From JAABRB01 sp963735025 (lineage in GTDB: Bacteria; Pseudomonadota; Gammaproteobacteria; Burkholderiales; SG8-39), in the NCBI GenBank assembly GCA_963735025.1, contig CAVTJG010000012.1, forward strand, positions 62,001 through 126,000: 64,000 nucleotides of DNA. Reading direction: 5' to 3'. How positions within the stretch are numbered: position 1 is the first letter of the stretch; every line of letters starts with the position of its first letter. This document shows, piece after piece, positions 34,399-43,391 of this stretch. The translations under genes were made by a program, and so were the position numbers. Under the pieces are notes generated by a model. The model was not told the DNA's origin and ran no database searches. It saw nothing but the letters and a program-made list of their open reading frames with translations.

Positions 34399-35205
34399 TC
34401 AGCTTTGGTCGGGCTTGGTCCAGCGCGGGGGACGCTTCTCGATGAAGGCGTCGATGCCTTCGCGACCTTCCTCGTGCGCGAAGCTCGTCGCGATGACTTT
34501 TCCGGCGAGCTCGTAGGCGCGCTCGATGCCGAGCTCCATCTGCTCGTAGAACGCGCGTTTCCCGTCCGCCATGGTCTCGCGCGGCTTCGACTCGATCTGC
34601 CCGGCCAGCTTCAGGACTGCGGCATCGAGCTCATCCGCGGGCACGACGCGATTGACGAGCCCCCAGCTCAGCGCGGTCTTCGCGTCGATCATCTCGCCGG
34701 TGAGCAGCATTTCCATCGCATGCTTGCGCGAGAGATTCCGCCCGATCGCAACACCGGGTGTCGAGCAGAGGAATCCCCAGGTAACGCCGGGTGCGGTGAA
34801 CCTGGCGGCGTCCGAGGCGACGGCAAGGTCGCACTGCGCCACCAGCTGGCAACCCGCCGCGGCCGCTGCGCCTTGTACCCGTGCGATCACGGGCTGCGGC
34901 ATGCGGGTCATGGTGACCATCATGCGGCTGCACCGCCGGAAAAGGCCCTCGATTTTCGGTTGCGTGCCGAGCTCGCGAATCTCCTTGAGATCGTGCCCGG
35001 CGCAGAAACCCTTGCCGGCAGCGGCCAGTACGATCACGCGCACGCTCTGATCCTGCTCGATCGCGTCCATCGCCTGCTGGAGCGCCGCAATCATCTCCGA
35101 AGTGAGGAGATTGAACTGCGCCGGCCGATTCATGGTCAGCGTGGCGATACCGCCGCGGTCCTCGCGAAGCAGCACCGGCTCGGTCGATTGCGGCACAGCG
35201 CTCAT
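34399..35205 (-). CDS. Enoyl-CoA hydratase/isomerase-like (crotonase) protein, ECHDC3-like
   Basis: 268 residues, crotonase fold. The CoA-binding and oxyanion-hole segments are AAAGKGFCAGHDLKEI and VQGAAAAAGCQLVAQCDLAVAS. The region that carries the two catalytic glutamates in true enoyl-CoA hydratases reads FTAPGVTWGFLCSTPGVAIGR, so neither Glu is present. This is the pattern of ECHDC3-like proteins, for which hydratase activity is doubtful. ATG 35205 precedes MSAVPQSTEP; the extension to 35277 overlaps the acyl-CoA synthetase. It follows that synthetase by 25 bp after frame correction, in an operon downstream of dnaQ. Confidence 0.88.
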   Translation of the reverse strand: MSAVPQSTEPVLLREDRGGIATLTMNRPAQFNLLTSEMIAALQQAMDAIEQDQSVRVIVLAAAGKGFCAGHDLKEIRELGTQPKIEGLFRRCSRMMVTMTRMPQPVIARVQGAAAAAGCQLVAQCDLAVASDAARFTAPGVTWGFLCSTPGVAIGRNLSRKHAMEMLLTGEMIDAKTALSWGLVNRVVPADELDAAVLKLAGQIESKPRETMADGKRAFYEQMELGIERAYELAGKVIATSFAHEEGREGIDAFIEKRPPRWTKPDQS

Positions 35206-35230
35206 GGGATTCCCCCTTTCCTGCGTATCT

Positions 35231-36881
35231 TCAGGTGTCGATCGCAGCGGCGGACTTCGCCTGCTCGCGAAGCGCACTTCTGTATTTTACCCGTGGAGGT
35301 CTTCGGCAGTGCGAGGAAGACCACTGCCCGAGGCACCTTGAACCGAACGAGGTTCGCCCGGCAGTGCTCCACGATCTCGGCCTCGGTGACCTGCGCGCCC
35401 GGCTTCAGCTCGACGAAGGCGCAGGGCGTCTCGCCCCACTTCGGGTCCGGCTTGGCCACGACCGCGCACGCGAGCACCGCAGGGTGTCGATAGATGACGT
35501 CCTCCACCTCCAGGGAGGAAATGTTCTCTCCCCCCGAAATGATGATGTCCTTGGCCCGATCCTTGATCTTCATGTACCCGTCGGGCTGCATAACCGCGAG
35601 ATCGCCCGAGTGGAACCAGCCGCCGGCGAATGCCGCCTCTGTGGCCGGGGCGTTCTTGAGGTAACCCTTCATGGCAATGTTGCCGCGGAACATGATCTCG
35701 CCCATGGTCTCCCCGTCCCAGGGCACAGGCTGCATGGTCTGTGGATCCATGACGGTGACGCCTTCCTCCAGGATGTATCGCACGCCCTGCCGTCCGTTCC
35801 GTTCGGCGCGCGACCGGATGTCGAGCGTGTCCCACTGCTCGTGCTTTGCGCAGACGGTGGCCGGTCCATAGACTTCCGTCAGGCCGTAGACATGCGTGAG
35901 ATCGAAGCCGATCTCCTCCATCCCCTCGATCATTGACGCGGGCGGGGCAGCGCCGGCGACGAACGCAGACACCTTCCAGTCGATTCCCGCACGCAGCTCC
36001 GCGGGGGCGTTGATCAGCGTCGAATGGACGATCGGCGCGCCGCAGTAGTGAGTCACGCGGTGACGCTTGATCAAGTCGAAGATGGCCACCGGATCGACCT
36101 TGCGCAGGCACACGTTCACGCCGGTATTCGCGGCCATGCTCCAGGGAAAGCACCAGCCGTTGCAGTGGAACATCGGGAGCGTCCACAGATAGACCGCGTG
36201 CTTGGGCATGCTCCAGGTCAGCAGGTTGCTCAATGCATTCAGGTACGCGCCTCGGTGCGAGTAGACGACCCCTTTCGGATTCCCCGTCGTCCCGGAGGTG
36301 TAGTTGAGGGAGATCGCCTGCCACTCGTCCTCCGGCGGTCGCCAGGCATGCGCCGGATCTCCCTGGGCGAGCAGCGCCTCGTAGTCGAGCGCACCAATGC
36401 GCTCACCAGGGCCATCATAAATCGGATCATCGACGTCGACGACAAGCGGCTTCCGCTTCATTCTTCCAAGCGCGTGAGCGATGGTCGTGGAGAACTCGCG
36501 ATCGACAAGAACCACTTTTGCCTCGGCGTGCTCGAGCATGAACGCGATGCTCTCGGCATCGAGCCGGGTGTTCAGCGTGTTCAGCACCGCGCCCGTCATC
36601 GGTACACCGAAATGGCTCTCGTACATCTCGGGGATGTTGGGGAGCATGGCTGCCACCGTGTCGCCCACCCCGATGCCGCTTCTGACCAGTGCGGAAGCAA
36701 GACGACGAGCGCGCGCATAGGTCTCGGACCAACGGAACCGACGATCGCAGTGCCCCACCGCGAGACGCTCCGGACAGGTGTATGCGGACCATTCCAGAAA
36801 CGTTAGCGGTGTGAGGGCCGCAAAATTTGCGGCATTTCGGTCGAGACCAACCGAGTATGGATTCACGTTCGCGTCGCGCAT
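35231..36881 (-). CDS. Acyl-CoA synthetase (AMP-forming), frameshifted at about 35276
   Basis: About 550 residues of the medium/long-chain acyl-CoA synthetase group. It activates a fatty or aryl acid with ATP and CoA. Motifs are LNYTSGTTGNPKGVVYSHRG, YGLTEVYGP, FHSGDLAVMQPDGYMKIKDRAKDIIISGGENIS, and the catalytic lysine in PKTSTGKIQK. Right after KIQK the frame breaks at about 35276; the other frame gives ALREQAKSAAAIDT and a stop at 35231, the ending expected for the family. By homology this may be a two-base loss or a one-base gain. ATG 36881 (MRDANVNPYS) has GAGAGGG upstream. It lies 53 bp after dnaQ on the same strand. Confidence 0.9.
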
Positions 36882-36934
36882 CACACCCTCTCGCAACACA
36901 CTCTACCAACCGAACAGCACTTCGAGAAACCCGC

Positions 36935-37648
36935 TCAGCCTTCTCCCGGCGTGTCCACCAGCCACACGCAGCCGGACTTCGCATCCTTCGCGATGGCCTG
37001 AAGAATGCGCGCGTGCTCGGCGGCCTCGGCCTCGCTCGCCCGTAGCACGAGGAGCGCTGGACGTTCCGCGTGCCGGCCGGTCTGCAAATCGACGGTCGGG
37101 CGTGGGCGCTCGAGCTCGATTGCGAGGCTCTCCTGGCCGCGGGTCATGGCGAGGTACACCTCCGCCAGAAGCTCTGCGTCGAGGAGCGCTCCGTGCAGGG
37201 TACGGTGCGCGTTGTCGATCTCGTAGCGCTCGCAGAGCGCATCGAGCGAGTTCTTGCGCCCCGGATGCAGTTCGCGCGCCTGCGCCAGCGTGTCGAGAAT
37301 GCCCGCCACCTGGCCCGCGATCGGCCCGGCGCCGATCCGACCGAGCTCGAGGTCGAGAAATTCGACGTCGAACGCGGCATTGTGGATGATCAGTTCCGCT
37401 CCACGCACGTAGTCGAGAAAGTCGCCGACGACTTCGCCGAATCGCGGCTTGTCCGCCAGAAACTCGCTCGTGATCCCGTGTACCCGCAGCGCGCCCTCTT
37501 CGATCTCGCGCTCAGGATTGACGTAACGGTGAAAACGATTGCCCGTCAGGCGACGGTTCAGGATCTCCACGCAACCGATCTCGATGATACGGTCGCCCAT
37601 CCGCGCGTTCAGCCCGGTCGTTTCGGTGTCGAGCACGATATGTCGCAT
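36935..37648 (-). CDS. dnaQ: DNA polymerase III epsilon subunit (proofreading exonuclease)
   Basis: 237 residues. The three exonuclease motifs of the DEDDh family are present: LDTETTGL (ExoI), HNAAFDVEFLDLE (ExoII) and HGALLDAELLAEVY (ExoIII with His and Asp). The C-terminal tail (about 180-237) would bind the alpha subunit. It removes mispaired 3' nucleotides during replication. In related bacteria dnaQ directly follows rnhA; here two efflux genes of 4.3 kb lie between them. Only 6 bp separate it from the efflux permease, so it is probably translated from the same transcript. Confidence 0.95.
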   Translation of the reverse strand: MRHIVLDTETTGLNARMGDRIIEIGCVEILNRRLTGNRFHRYVNPEREIEEGALRVHGITSEFLADKPRFGEVVGDFLDYVRGAELIIHNAAFDVEFLDLELGRIGAGPIAGQVAGILDTLAQARELHPGRKNSLDALCERYEIDNAHRTLHGALLDAELLAEVYLAMTRGQESLAIELERPRPTVDLQTGRHAERPALLVLRASEAEAAEHARILQAIAKDAKSGCVWLVDTPGEG

Positions 37649-37654
37649 ACGCGA

Positions 37655-40600
37655 TCAGTGGCTCTCGGCCGGCGTCGGCGCGCCCACCGGTGCCTCGTGC
37701 TCGGTCGATCGCCGGACCGTGCGGGCGAGCAGCGTGTACACCGTCGGCACGACAAACAATGTCAGCAGCGTACCGACCAGCAGGCCGCCAACGACCACCC
37801 ACCCGATGGGTTGGCGGCTCTCGGCCCCGGCGCCGCGGGCCAGGGCCAGCGGCAGCGCGCCGAGCACCATTGCGCCGGTGGTCATGAGAATCGGCCGTAG
37901 CCGCAGCACGGCGGACTCGACGACCGCCGCTCGGAGCGCGACGCCGCGGTCGCGCAACTGGTTGGCGAACTCGACGATCAGGATGCCGTGCTTGGTGATC
38001 AGTCCCACCAGCGTCACGAGGCCGATCTGGCTGTACACGTTCAACGTTCCGCCCGACATCTTCAGCGCGGCGAGCGCCCCGACCATCGACAACGGAACCG
38101 TGAGAAGAATGATGAATGGATCGCGGAAGCTCTCGAACTGCGCGGCGAGAACGAGGTAAATGAACGCAAGCGCGAGCACGAACGTGAGATAGAGTCCGCG
38201 CGACGATTCGCGAAATTCGCGCGAGACGCCGTTCAGATCCGTCGCCGCCCCGGGGGGAAGCTCGCGCTGCGCGATCTCGCCCATGAAATCGAGCGCCTCG
38301 CCGAGCGAGTAGCCCGGCGCAAGGTTGGCGGTGATGGTCGCCGAGCGGCGCTGCCCAAAATGATTGAGTTCGCGCGGCGCCACGGATTCGCGCACGTTCA
38401 CGAGGCTCGTCAGCGGCACCATCTGGTCGTTGCGACCGCGCACGAAGATGTCGCTGATGTCGTTCGGATCGGCGCGGTCGGCCGGCAGCATCTGCACGAT
38501 CACGTCGTACTGCTCGGCATTGTTCTTGTAGCGCGTGACCTGGCGCCCGCCGAGCATCGTCTCCATGGTGCGTCCGACGGTGTCCACCGCCACGCCTGCG
38601 TCCGCGGCGCGATCGCGGTTCACCTGCACCTTGAACTCGGGCTTGTTCAGGCGCAGATCGGTGTCAACGTTCTGCAGCCCCGGGTTTTTCTGCGCTTCGG
38701 CAACGATGCGGTTCACCGCCCGATCGAGCTCCTCGTACGATCCCGAGGTGACGACGACGAACTCCAAGGGACGCGACCTGAAGCCCTGGCCGAGAGAAGG
38801 CGGAAGCATGGCAAACGCCAGCACGCCGGGAAGCGCGGACATCTTGGGCCGCACCTCGTTTGCCACGGCCGCGGACTTGCGATTACGCAAGCTCCAGTCC
38901 GTCAAACCGACGAACGAGATTCCCTGTGAGACGCTCGGGAAGCCGGACACGACGAAGTAACGCTCGACGTCGGCGGTCTTCTCGTAGATCTTCTCCAGCC
39001 GCCTGGCGTACCCGTCCGTGTAATCGATGGTCGCGCCTTCCGGGCCCAGGAACATGCCCAGAAACACGCCGCGATCCTCGATGGGTGCCAGCTCCGCCTT
39101 GGTCGTCTGGCTCAGCCATACGATCGCGGCACCGCACGCCGCCATGACCCCCAGGAACAGTGCGATGCGCCCCGCGAGCGACATCCCGATCACCCGGGTC
39201 AGCGCCCGGTGGTACCCGTCGGTGAATCCGCCGATCGCCCCTTCGATGGCGTTGTACACCCGTCCGTGCCGCGCCTCGTGACGCAGGAGCTTCGAGCACA
39301 TCATCGGCGATAGGGAGAGCGCCACGAATCCGGAAACGAGCACGGCCCCCGCGAGCGTCAGCGCGAATTCGATGAAGAGCTTGCCGGTCCGCCCGGTCAT
39401 GAAGGCTACCGGCGCGTACACCGCGGCGAGCGTCAACGTCATGGCAACCACCGCGAACCCGATCTCCTTCGCGCCCGTGAGCGCAGCGCGCACCGGCGGC
39501 TCGCCCGCCTCGATATGTCGGAAAATGTTCTCCAGCATCACGATCGAGTCGTCCACCACCAGACCGATGGCGAGGACCAGCGCCAGCAGCGTCAGGGTAT
39601 TCACCGTGAATCCGAGCACGTACATCAGCCCGAATGATCCGATCAGTGCGACCGGAATCGTCACCAGCGGGATGATGGTGGCCCGTACCGAGCGCAGGAA
39701 GAAGAAGATCACCAGCGCGACCAGCACGATCGCCTCGAGAATGGTCGTGTACACGCCGCTGATGGACCGCTCGATGAAGATCGACGAGTCGTAGGCAACC
39801 CGCACGGCGAGTCCGTCCGGCAACTCCTGGATGAGTCGGGGCAGCTCGGCGCGGACCGCACCCGACAGGTCGAGCGGGTTGGCCGTCGCCTGCTTGATCA
39901 CGCCCAGGGCCACGGCGGCGCGGCCGTTGAACCGCACGATCGAGCGTTCGCTCTCCGCCGCGATTTCCGCGCGCCCGACGTCGCGAATGCGCACGGAATA
40001 GCCGTTGGCGCTGCGCACGATCACGTTGTCGAACTGTTCCGGGCGCACGAGATCGGTCTCGGCGACCACCGAGAATTCACGCGCCCGGCTCTCGATTCGC
40101 CCGGCTGGAATCTCGACGTTCTGCCGGCGCAGCGCGTCCTCGACGTCCTGGGGGGTGAGTCGATACGCCGCGAGCTTGCTGCGGTCGAGCCAGATGCGCA
40201 TCGAGAATCGCCGCTCGCCGAACACGCGCACGTCGGCGGCCCCGGGCAATGTCTGCAACCGCGGCTTCACGATCCGGCTCGCGTAGTCGGTGACTTCCAG
40301 CGGCGAGAAGCGGTCGCTCGAGAAGGCGAGCCAGATGATCGGGTTCGCGTCGGCTTCCACCTTCGCGATCACCGGCTCGTCGATGTCGTCGGGCAGCTTC
40401 CCGCGAATCCGCGCCACCCGATCGCGCACATCGCTTGCAGCCGCGTCCGGATTGCGCTCCAGCCTGAACTTGACCGTGATCTGGCTGCTCTCGGCGCGGC
40501 TGATCGACGTGATGGTGTCGACGCCTTCGATCCCGGCGAGCGACTCCTCCAGCGGCTTCGTCACACGCGACTCGATGATCTCCGCGCTTGCGCCGCGGTA

Positions 40601-40750
40601 CTTGGTCTCGACCGTCACGGTGGGCTCGTCGATCTTCGGGTACTCGCGCACCGGGAGGCGCTGGTACGCGACCAGGCCGATCAGCACGACCACCAGGCTC
40701 ATCACCGTGGCGAGCACCGGCCGCCGGATCGAAATCTCGGAGAGGATCAA
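37655..40750 (-). CDS. RND-family efflux transporter permease (HAE1 type)
   Basis: 1031 residues with twelve membrane helices and two large periplasmic loops, the AcrB/MexB architecture. It starts with SEISIRRPVLATVMSLVVVLIGL. The proton-relay aspartates lie in GLVVDDSIVMLENIFRHIE, and the conserved lysine of TM10 in LITKHGILIVEFANQ. It exports hydrophobic compounds with proton antiport through a tripartite pump. The start codon is TTG 40750: it lies one base after the adaptor stop and matches the conserved N-terminus, and no ATG is nearby. It follows the adaptor gene; no outer-membrane TolC partner is in the window. Confidence 0.95.
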   Translation of the reverse strand: MILSEISIRRPVLATVMSLVVVLIGLVAYQRLPVREYPKIDEPTVTVETKYRGASAEIIESRVTKPLEESLAGIEGVDTITSISRAESSQITVKFRLERNPDAAASDVRDRVARIRGKLPDDIDEPVIAKVEADANPIIWLAFSSDRFSPLEVTDYASRIVKPRLQTLPGAADVRVFGERRFSMRIWLDRSKLAAYRLTPQDVEDALRRQNVEIPAGRIESRAREFSVVAETDLVRPEQFDNVIVRSANGYSVRIRDVGRAEIAAESERSIVRFNGRAAVALGVIKQATANPLDLSGAVRAELPRLIQELPDGLAVRVAYDSSIFIERSISGVYTTILEAIVLVALVIFFFLRSVRATIIPLVTIPVALIGSFGLMYVLGFTVNTLTLLALVLAIGLVVDDSIVMLENIFRHIEAGEPPVRAALTGAKEIGFAVVAMTLTLAAVYAPVAFMTGRTGKLFIEFALTLAGAVLVSGFVALSLSPMMCSKLLRHEARHGRVYNAIEGAIGGFTDGYHRALTRVIGMSLAGRIALFLGVMAACGAAIVWLSQTTKAELAPIEDRGVFLGMFLGPEGATIDYTDGYARRLEKIYEKTADVERYFVVSGFPSVSQGISFVGLTDWSLRNRKSAAVANEVRPKMSALPGVLAFAMLPPSLGQGFRSRPLEFVVVTSGSYEELDRAVNRIVAEAQKNPGLQNVDTDLRLNKPEFKVQVNRDRAADAGVAVDTVGRTMETMLGGRQVTRYKNNAEQYDVIVQMLPADRADPNDISDIFVRGRNDQMVPLTSLVNVRESVAPRELNHFGQRRSATITANLAPGYSLGEALDFMGEIAQRELPPGAATDLNGVSREFRESSRGLYLTFVLALAFIYLVLAAQFESFRDPFIILLTVPLSMVGALAALKMSGGTLNVYSQIGLVTLVGLITKHGILIVEFANQLRDRGVALRAAVVESAVLRLRPILMTTGAMVLGALPLALARGAGAESRQPIGWVVVGGLLVGTLLTLFVVPTVYTLLARTVRRSTEHEAPVGAPTPAESH

Positions 40751-40751
40751 C

Positions 40752-41921
40752 CTAGCCCCCGGCCTCTTTCACTGCCTTGCCCGGCCCGCCGGACGGGCCC
40801 ACCGGAATCGCGCTCGATCGCACCGCCACACCGTCGCGCAGCTTGATCTGCCCGGCCGTCACGACGACGTCCCCCTGGCTCAGGCCGTTCACGATCTCGA
40901 CACGCCCGGTGCGACGTACGCCCGTGTCGACCTTGACGCGCTCGACCTTTCCACCGTCGACGCGAAAAACGTACTGGCTCGTCCCGACTGGCACGAGCGC
41001 CTCCTCGGGAATCGTCAGCGCGGAGGGACGCTCGGCGATGATCAACCGGGTCCGCACGAACATCCCCGGCCGCAGCGCTCCCTCCGTGTTCTTCAGCCGT
41101 CCGCGCAGCACCAGCGAGCGTCCGTTCTGATCGACCAGCGGATCGATCGCGTCGAGCAGTGCAGCAAAGGTCTTCCCCGGAAACGCGTCGGTCTGCACTT
41201 CAATCCCCTGCCCCCGGCGCAAGTTGGTCAGAAACAGCTCCGGGATGCGAAAGTCGATCTTGAGCGAGGAGATGTCCTCCAGCGTGGCGAGATCCTGCCC
41301 TTCCTTCACGTAGTCGCCCACGCTGACCTGCCGGATGCCGATGATCCCGGAAAATGGCGCGAGGATTTGCGTCTTCGCGAGTCGTGCCTGCGCAAGCGCC
41401 AGGCTCGCCTCGGCGACGCGCAGATTGTTCAGCGCCTGGTCCTTTGCGTTTGCGCTAACGAAGTTGTCGCGTGCGAGCTCGACGGTGCGCTCGTAGTTGC
41501 TGCTCTGGAGCGCGAGATTCGCTTTCGCCTGCTGCAATTCGGCGGCGTAGACCGAGTCGTCCAGGGCCACCAGCATCTGCCCCTTCCGCACCGGCTTGCC
41601 CTCGTCGAACTCGAGCCGCGATATGCGTCCAGAAATCTCCGGACGCACGACCACCGACTCGTTCGAGCGCAAAGTGCCGACCGCGCTCACCTCCTCGCGC
41701 ACCGGTCCGGACGTCACCATCGCGGTCTCGACGGCCACGGCGAGGTTGCCCGGCGGGCCGGGCGGGCCCGACCCGCGAGCAGCCTTGCCGGCCGGACCCG
41801 ACGCCGTTCCGGACACCACCGCAGGTGGCGGCGCCGCCCGGAAGGCGTGATATGCCCAGCCGCCCAGCGCCACGAGGCCCGCTAGCGAAACGCCGATGAC
41901 AAGCAGCTTTCCGGATTGCAT
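40752..41921 (-). CDS. RND efflux periplasmic adaptor (membrane fusion protein)
   Basis: 389 residues. The N-terminal hydrophobic anchor (residues 6-27) is without a lipobox Cys. A Pro/Gly-rich linker (GSGPPGPPGN) is followed by beta-barrel and lipoyl halves (RPEISGRISRLEFDEGKPVRKGQMLVAL / ILAPFSGIIGIRQVSVGDYVKEGQDL) flanking a helical hairpin (about 120-180), and a membrane-proximal domain ending in KLRDGVAVR. It bridges the RND permease to an outer-membrane channel. Its ATG 41921 abuts the rnhA stop, showing insertion of the pump genes into the rnhA-dnaQ transcription unit. Confidence 0.94.
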   Translation of the reverse strand: MQSGKLLVIGVSLAGLVALGGWAYHAFRAAPPPAVVSGTASGPAGKAARGSGPPGPPGNLAVAVETAMVTSGPVREEVSAVGTLRSNESVVVRPEISGRISRLEFDEGKPVRKGQMLVALDDSVYAAELQQAKANLALQSSNYERTVELARDNFVSANAKDQALNNLRVAEASLALAQARLAKTQILAPFSGIIGIRQVSVGDYVKEGQDLATLEDISSLKIDFRIPELFLTNLRRGQGIEVQTDAFPGKTFAALLDAIDPLVDQNGRSLVLRGRLKNTEGALRPGMFVRTRLIIAERPSALTIPEEALVPVGTSQYVFRVDGGKVERVKVDTGVRRTGRVEIVNGLSQGDVVVTAGQIKLRDGVAVRSSAIPVGPSGGPGKAVKEAGG

Positions 41922-42365
41922 CTAGCGCTGCTTCAGCGACGCGACGCCGCGGTTTGCAAGCTGGTCGGCACGCTCGTTTCCGTCATGTCCCGCGTGCCCT
42001 TTCACCCAGTGCCATTGCACCTCGTGCCGACTGGCTTCGCGCTCGAGCGCCTGCCAGAGGTCGACGTTCTTCACCGGCTTGCGATCGGCGGTCTTCCATC
42101 CGCGGCGGCGCCACTGCGCGAGCCACTCGGTGATGCCGTTCCGCACGTACTGCGAATCCGTGTAGACCTCGACCGAGCAGGGTCGCTTCAGCGACGCGAG
42201 TGCATTGATGACGGCGACAAGCTCCATGCGATTGTTCGTGGTTTCCGGCTCGCCGCCGAAAAGCTCCTTTTCATGCGCGCCCACGCGAAGGAGCGCGCCC
42301 CAGCCACCCGGACCCGGATTACCCTTGCACGCACCATCGGTATAGATCAGGACCTTCTCAGTCAT
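41922..42365 (-). CDS. rnhA: Ribonuclease HI
   Basis: 147 residues. It cleaves the RNA strand of RNA/DNA hybrids. The four acidic residues are visible: Asp in YTDGACKGNPGPGG, Glu in NNRMELVAVINAL, Asp in VYTDSQYVRNGI, and Asp in HDGNERADQLA, with the conserved His region WVKGHAGH. The basic-protrusion segment QWRRRGWKTADRKPVKNVDLW is present. ATG 42365 overlaps the methyltransferase stop by 8 nt; the longer frame upstream is its shadow. It is followed directly by the RND adaptor gene. Confidence 0.97.
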   Translation of the reverse strand: MTEKVLIYTDGACKGNPGPGGWGALLRVGAHEKELFGGEPETTNNRMELVAVINALASLKRPCSVEVYTDSQYVRNGITEWLAQWRRRGWKTADRKPVKNVDLWQALEREASRHEVQWHWVKGHAGHDGNERADQLANRGVASLKQR

Positions 42366-43194
42366 CGCGCGCTTCGCGCTCCCGGGGCACGGCGCGCACC
42401 ACGCTCGGCTGAAGGGTACCGCACTCGATGAGCTTGAGCGCGGGGCGCGCTCGCGAAACCGCGGTTCGGCGCACCGACTCGCGGCGCGCCATGGGCGCAA
42501 GCGCCCGCACTGGCTGCGCGCCGTTGCGCCAGCGTGGCCCGACGAGACGCATGCCGATGACGCGCTTCTTTGCGCGCACGACGTAGACGCCCCCCGCGAT
42601 CGGCCACCATCGGTCGCCGGCCTTTTCCATGAATGCAAAGCGCTTCAGCCACTTCGCATGACCGAACGGTGGCGCATAACACCCGAACTTTCCGCCGTTG
42701 AGCTCGAAGCCGAGGAGCTTCAGCCAGTCGCGAAGCCGCAGCAGGCCGATGAAGTCTCCGCACCAGGGATACTGCGGTCGACGGCGCCTGACCGTGCGTT
42801 CGAGGCCCCAGAGGCTCATCGGATTGAAACCCGAGATCACGATCTGGCCTTCGGGCATAAGTACGCGCTCGGCCTCGCGCAGGATGTCGTGCGGATGCTC
42901 GCTGAACTCGAGCACGTGCGGCAACAGCACCAGATCCATGCTCTGGGAGGCGAAGGGCAACAGGTTCGACTCCGTGCGCACGTCGCACGTTGCGCCATGG
43001 CCGGCGTGCAATCTCTGTGGCATCCGGTTGCTGCGCAGGAAATCGATCTCGGGAAGTCCGACCTGCATGGCATTGAACCCGAAGACGTCCTCCACCGCGC
43101 TGTCGTACTGCGCCTGCTCCCAGGCGAGCACATACGCGCCCTTGGGCGAGCCAAACCATTCGGAGAGCGTCGTATTTTGTGAAGGCGGCAACAC
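42358..43194 (-). CDS. Class I SAM-dependent methyltransferase (rnhA-linked)
   Basis: 278 residues. The methyltransferase-11-like core has ESNLLPFASQSMDLVLLPHVLEFSEHPHDILREAERVLMPEGQIVISGFN; the first motif with the SAM glycines is weak. WLKLLGFELNGGKFGCYAPPF is typical of the YafS/rnhA-linked family, which has no firmly assigned substrate. A basic C-terminal tail (about 235-278) is poorly conserved. It opens the operon methyltransferase-rnhA-RND-dnaQ. It is divergent from the lytic transglycosylase; about 197 bp lie between the starts. In relatives gloB commonly sits here but is not seen. Confidence 0.9.
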   Translation of the reverse strand: MLPPSQNTTLSEWFGSPKGAYVLAWEQAQYDSAVEDVFGFNAMQVGLPEIDFLRSNRMPQRLHAGHGATCDVRTESNLLPFASQSMDLVLLPHVLEFSEHPHDILREAERVLMPEGQIVISGFNPMSLWGLERTVRRRRPQYPWCGDFIGLLRLRDWLKLLGFELNGGKFGCYAPPFGHAKWLKRFAFMEKAGDRWWPIAGGVYVVRAKKRVIGMRLVGPRWRNGAQPVRALAPMARRESVRRTAVSRARPALKLIECGTLQPSVVRAVPREREARDD

Positions 43195-43391
43195 GCCCCG
43201 GATTATCTCGCGAAGGCGCCATGCCCGCTCGCGGTGCGTCGCACGCCAAGCAGATACGGCTGCAACCGCGGCGCGGTCACCCGGCGCGCCGGCATTTCCG
43301 GTTTCAGGCGGGAATTTTCCACCTGGATGACGCCGCAGATCCCCTCGTAAGGCGCTGTTTTTCCTTGACCCGCCGGGTGTCGGCCGATAGC

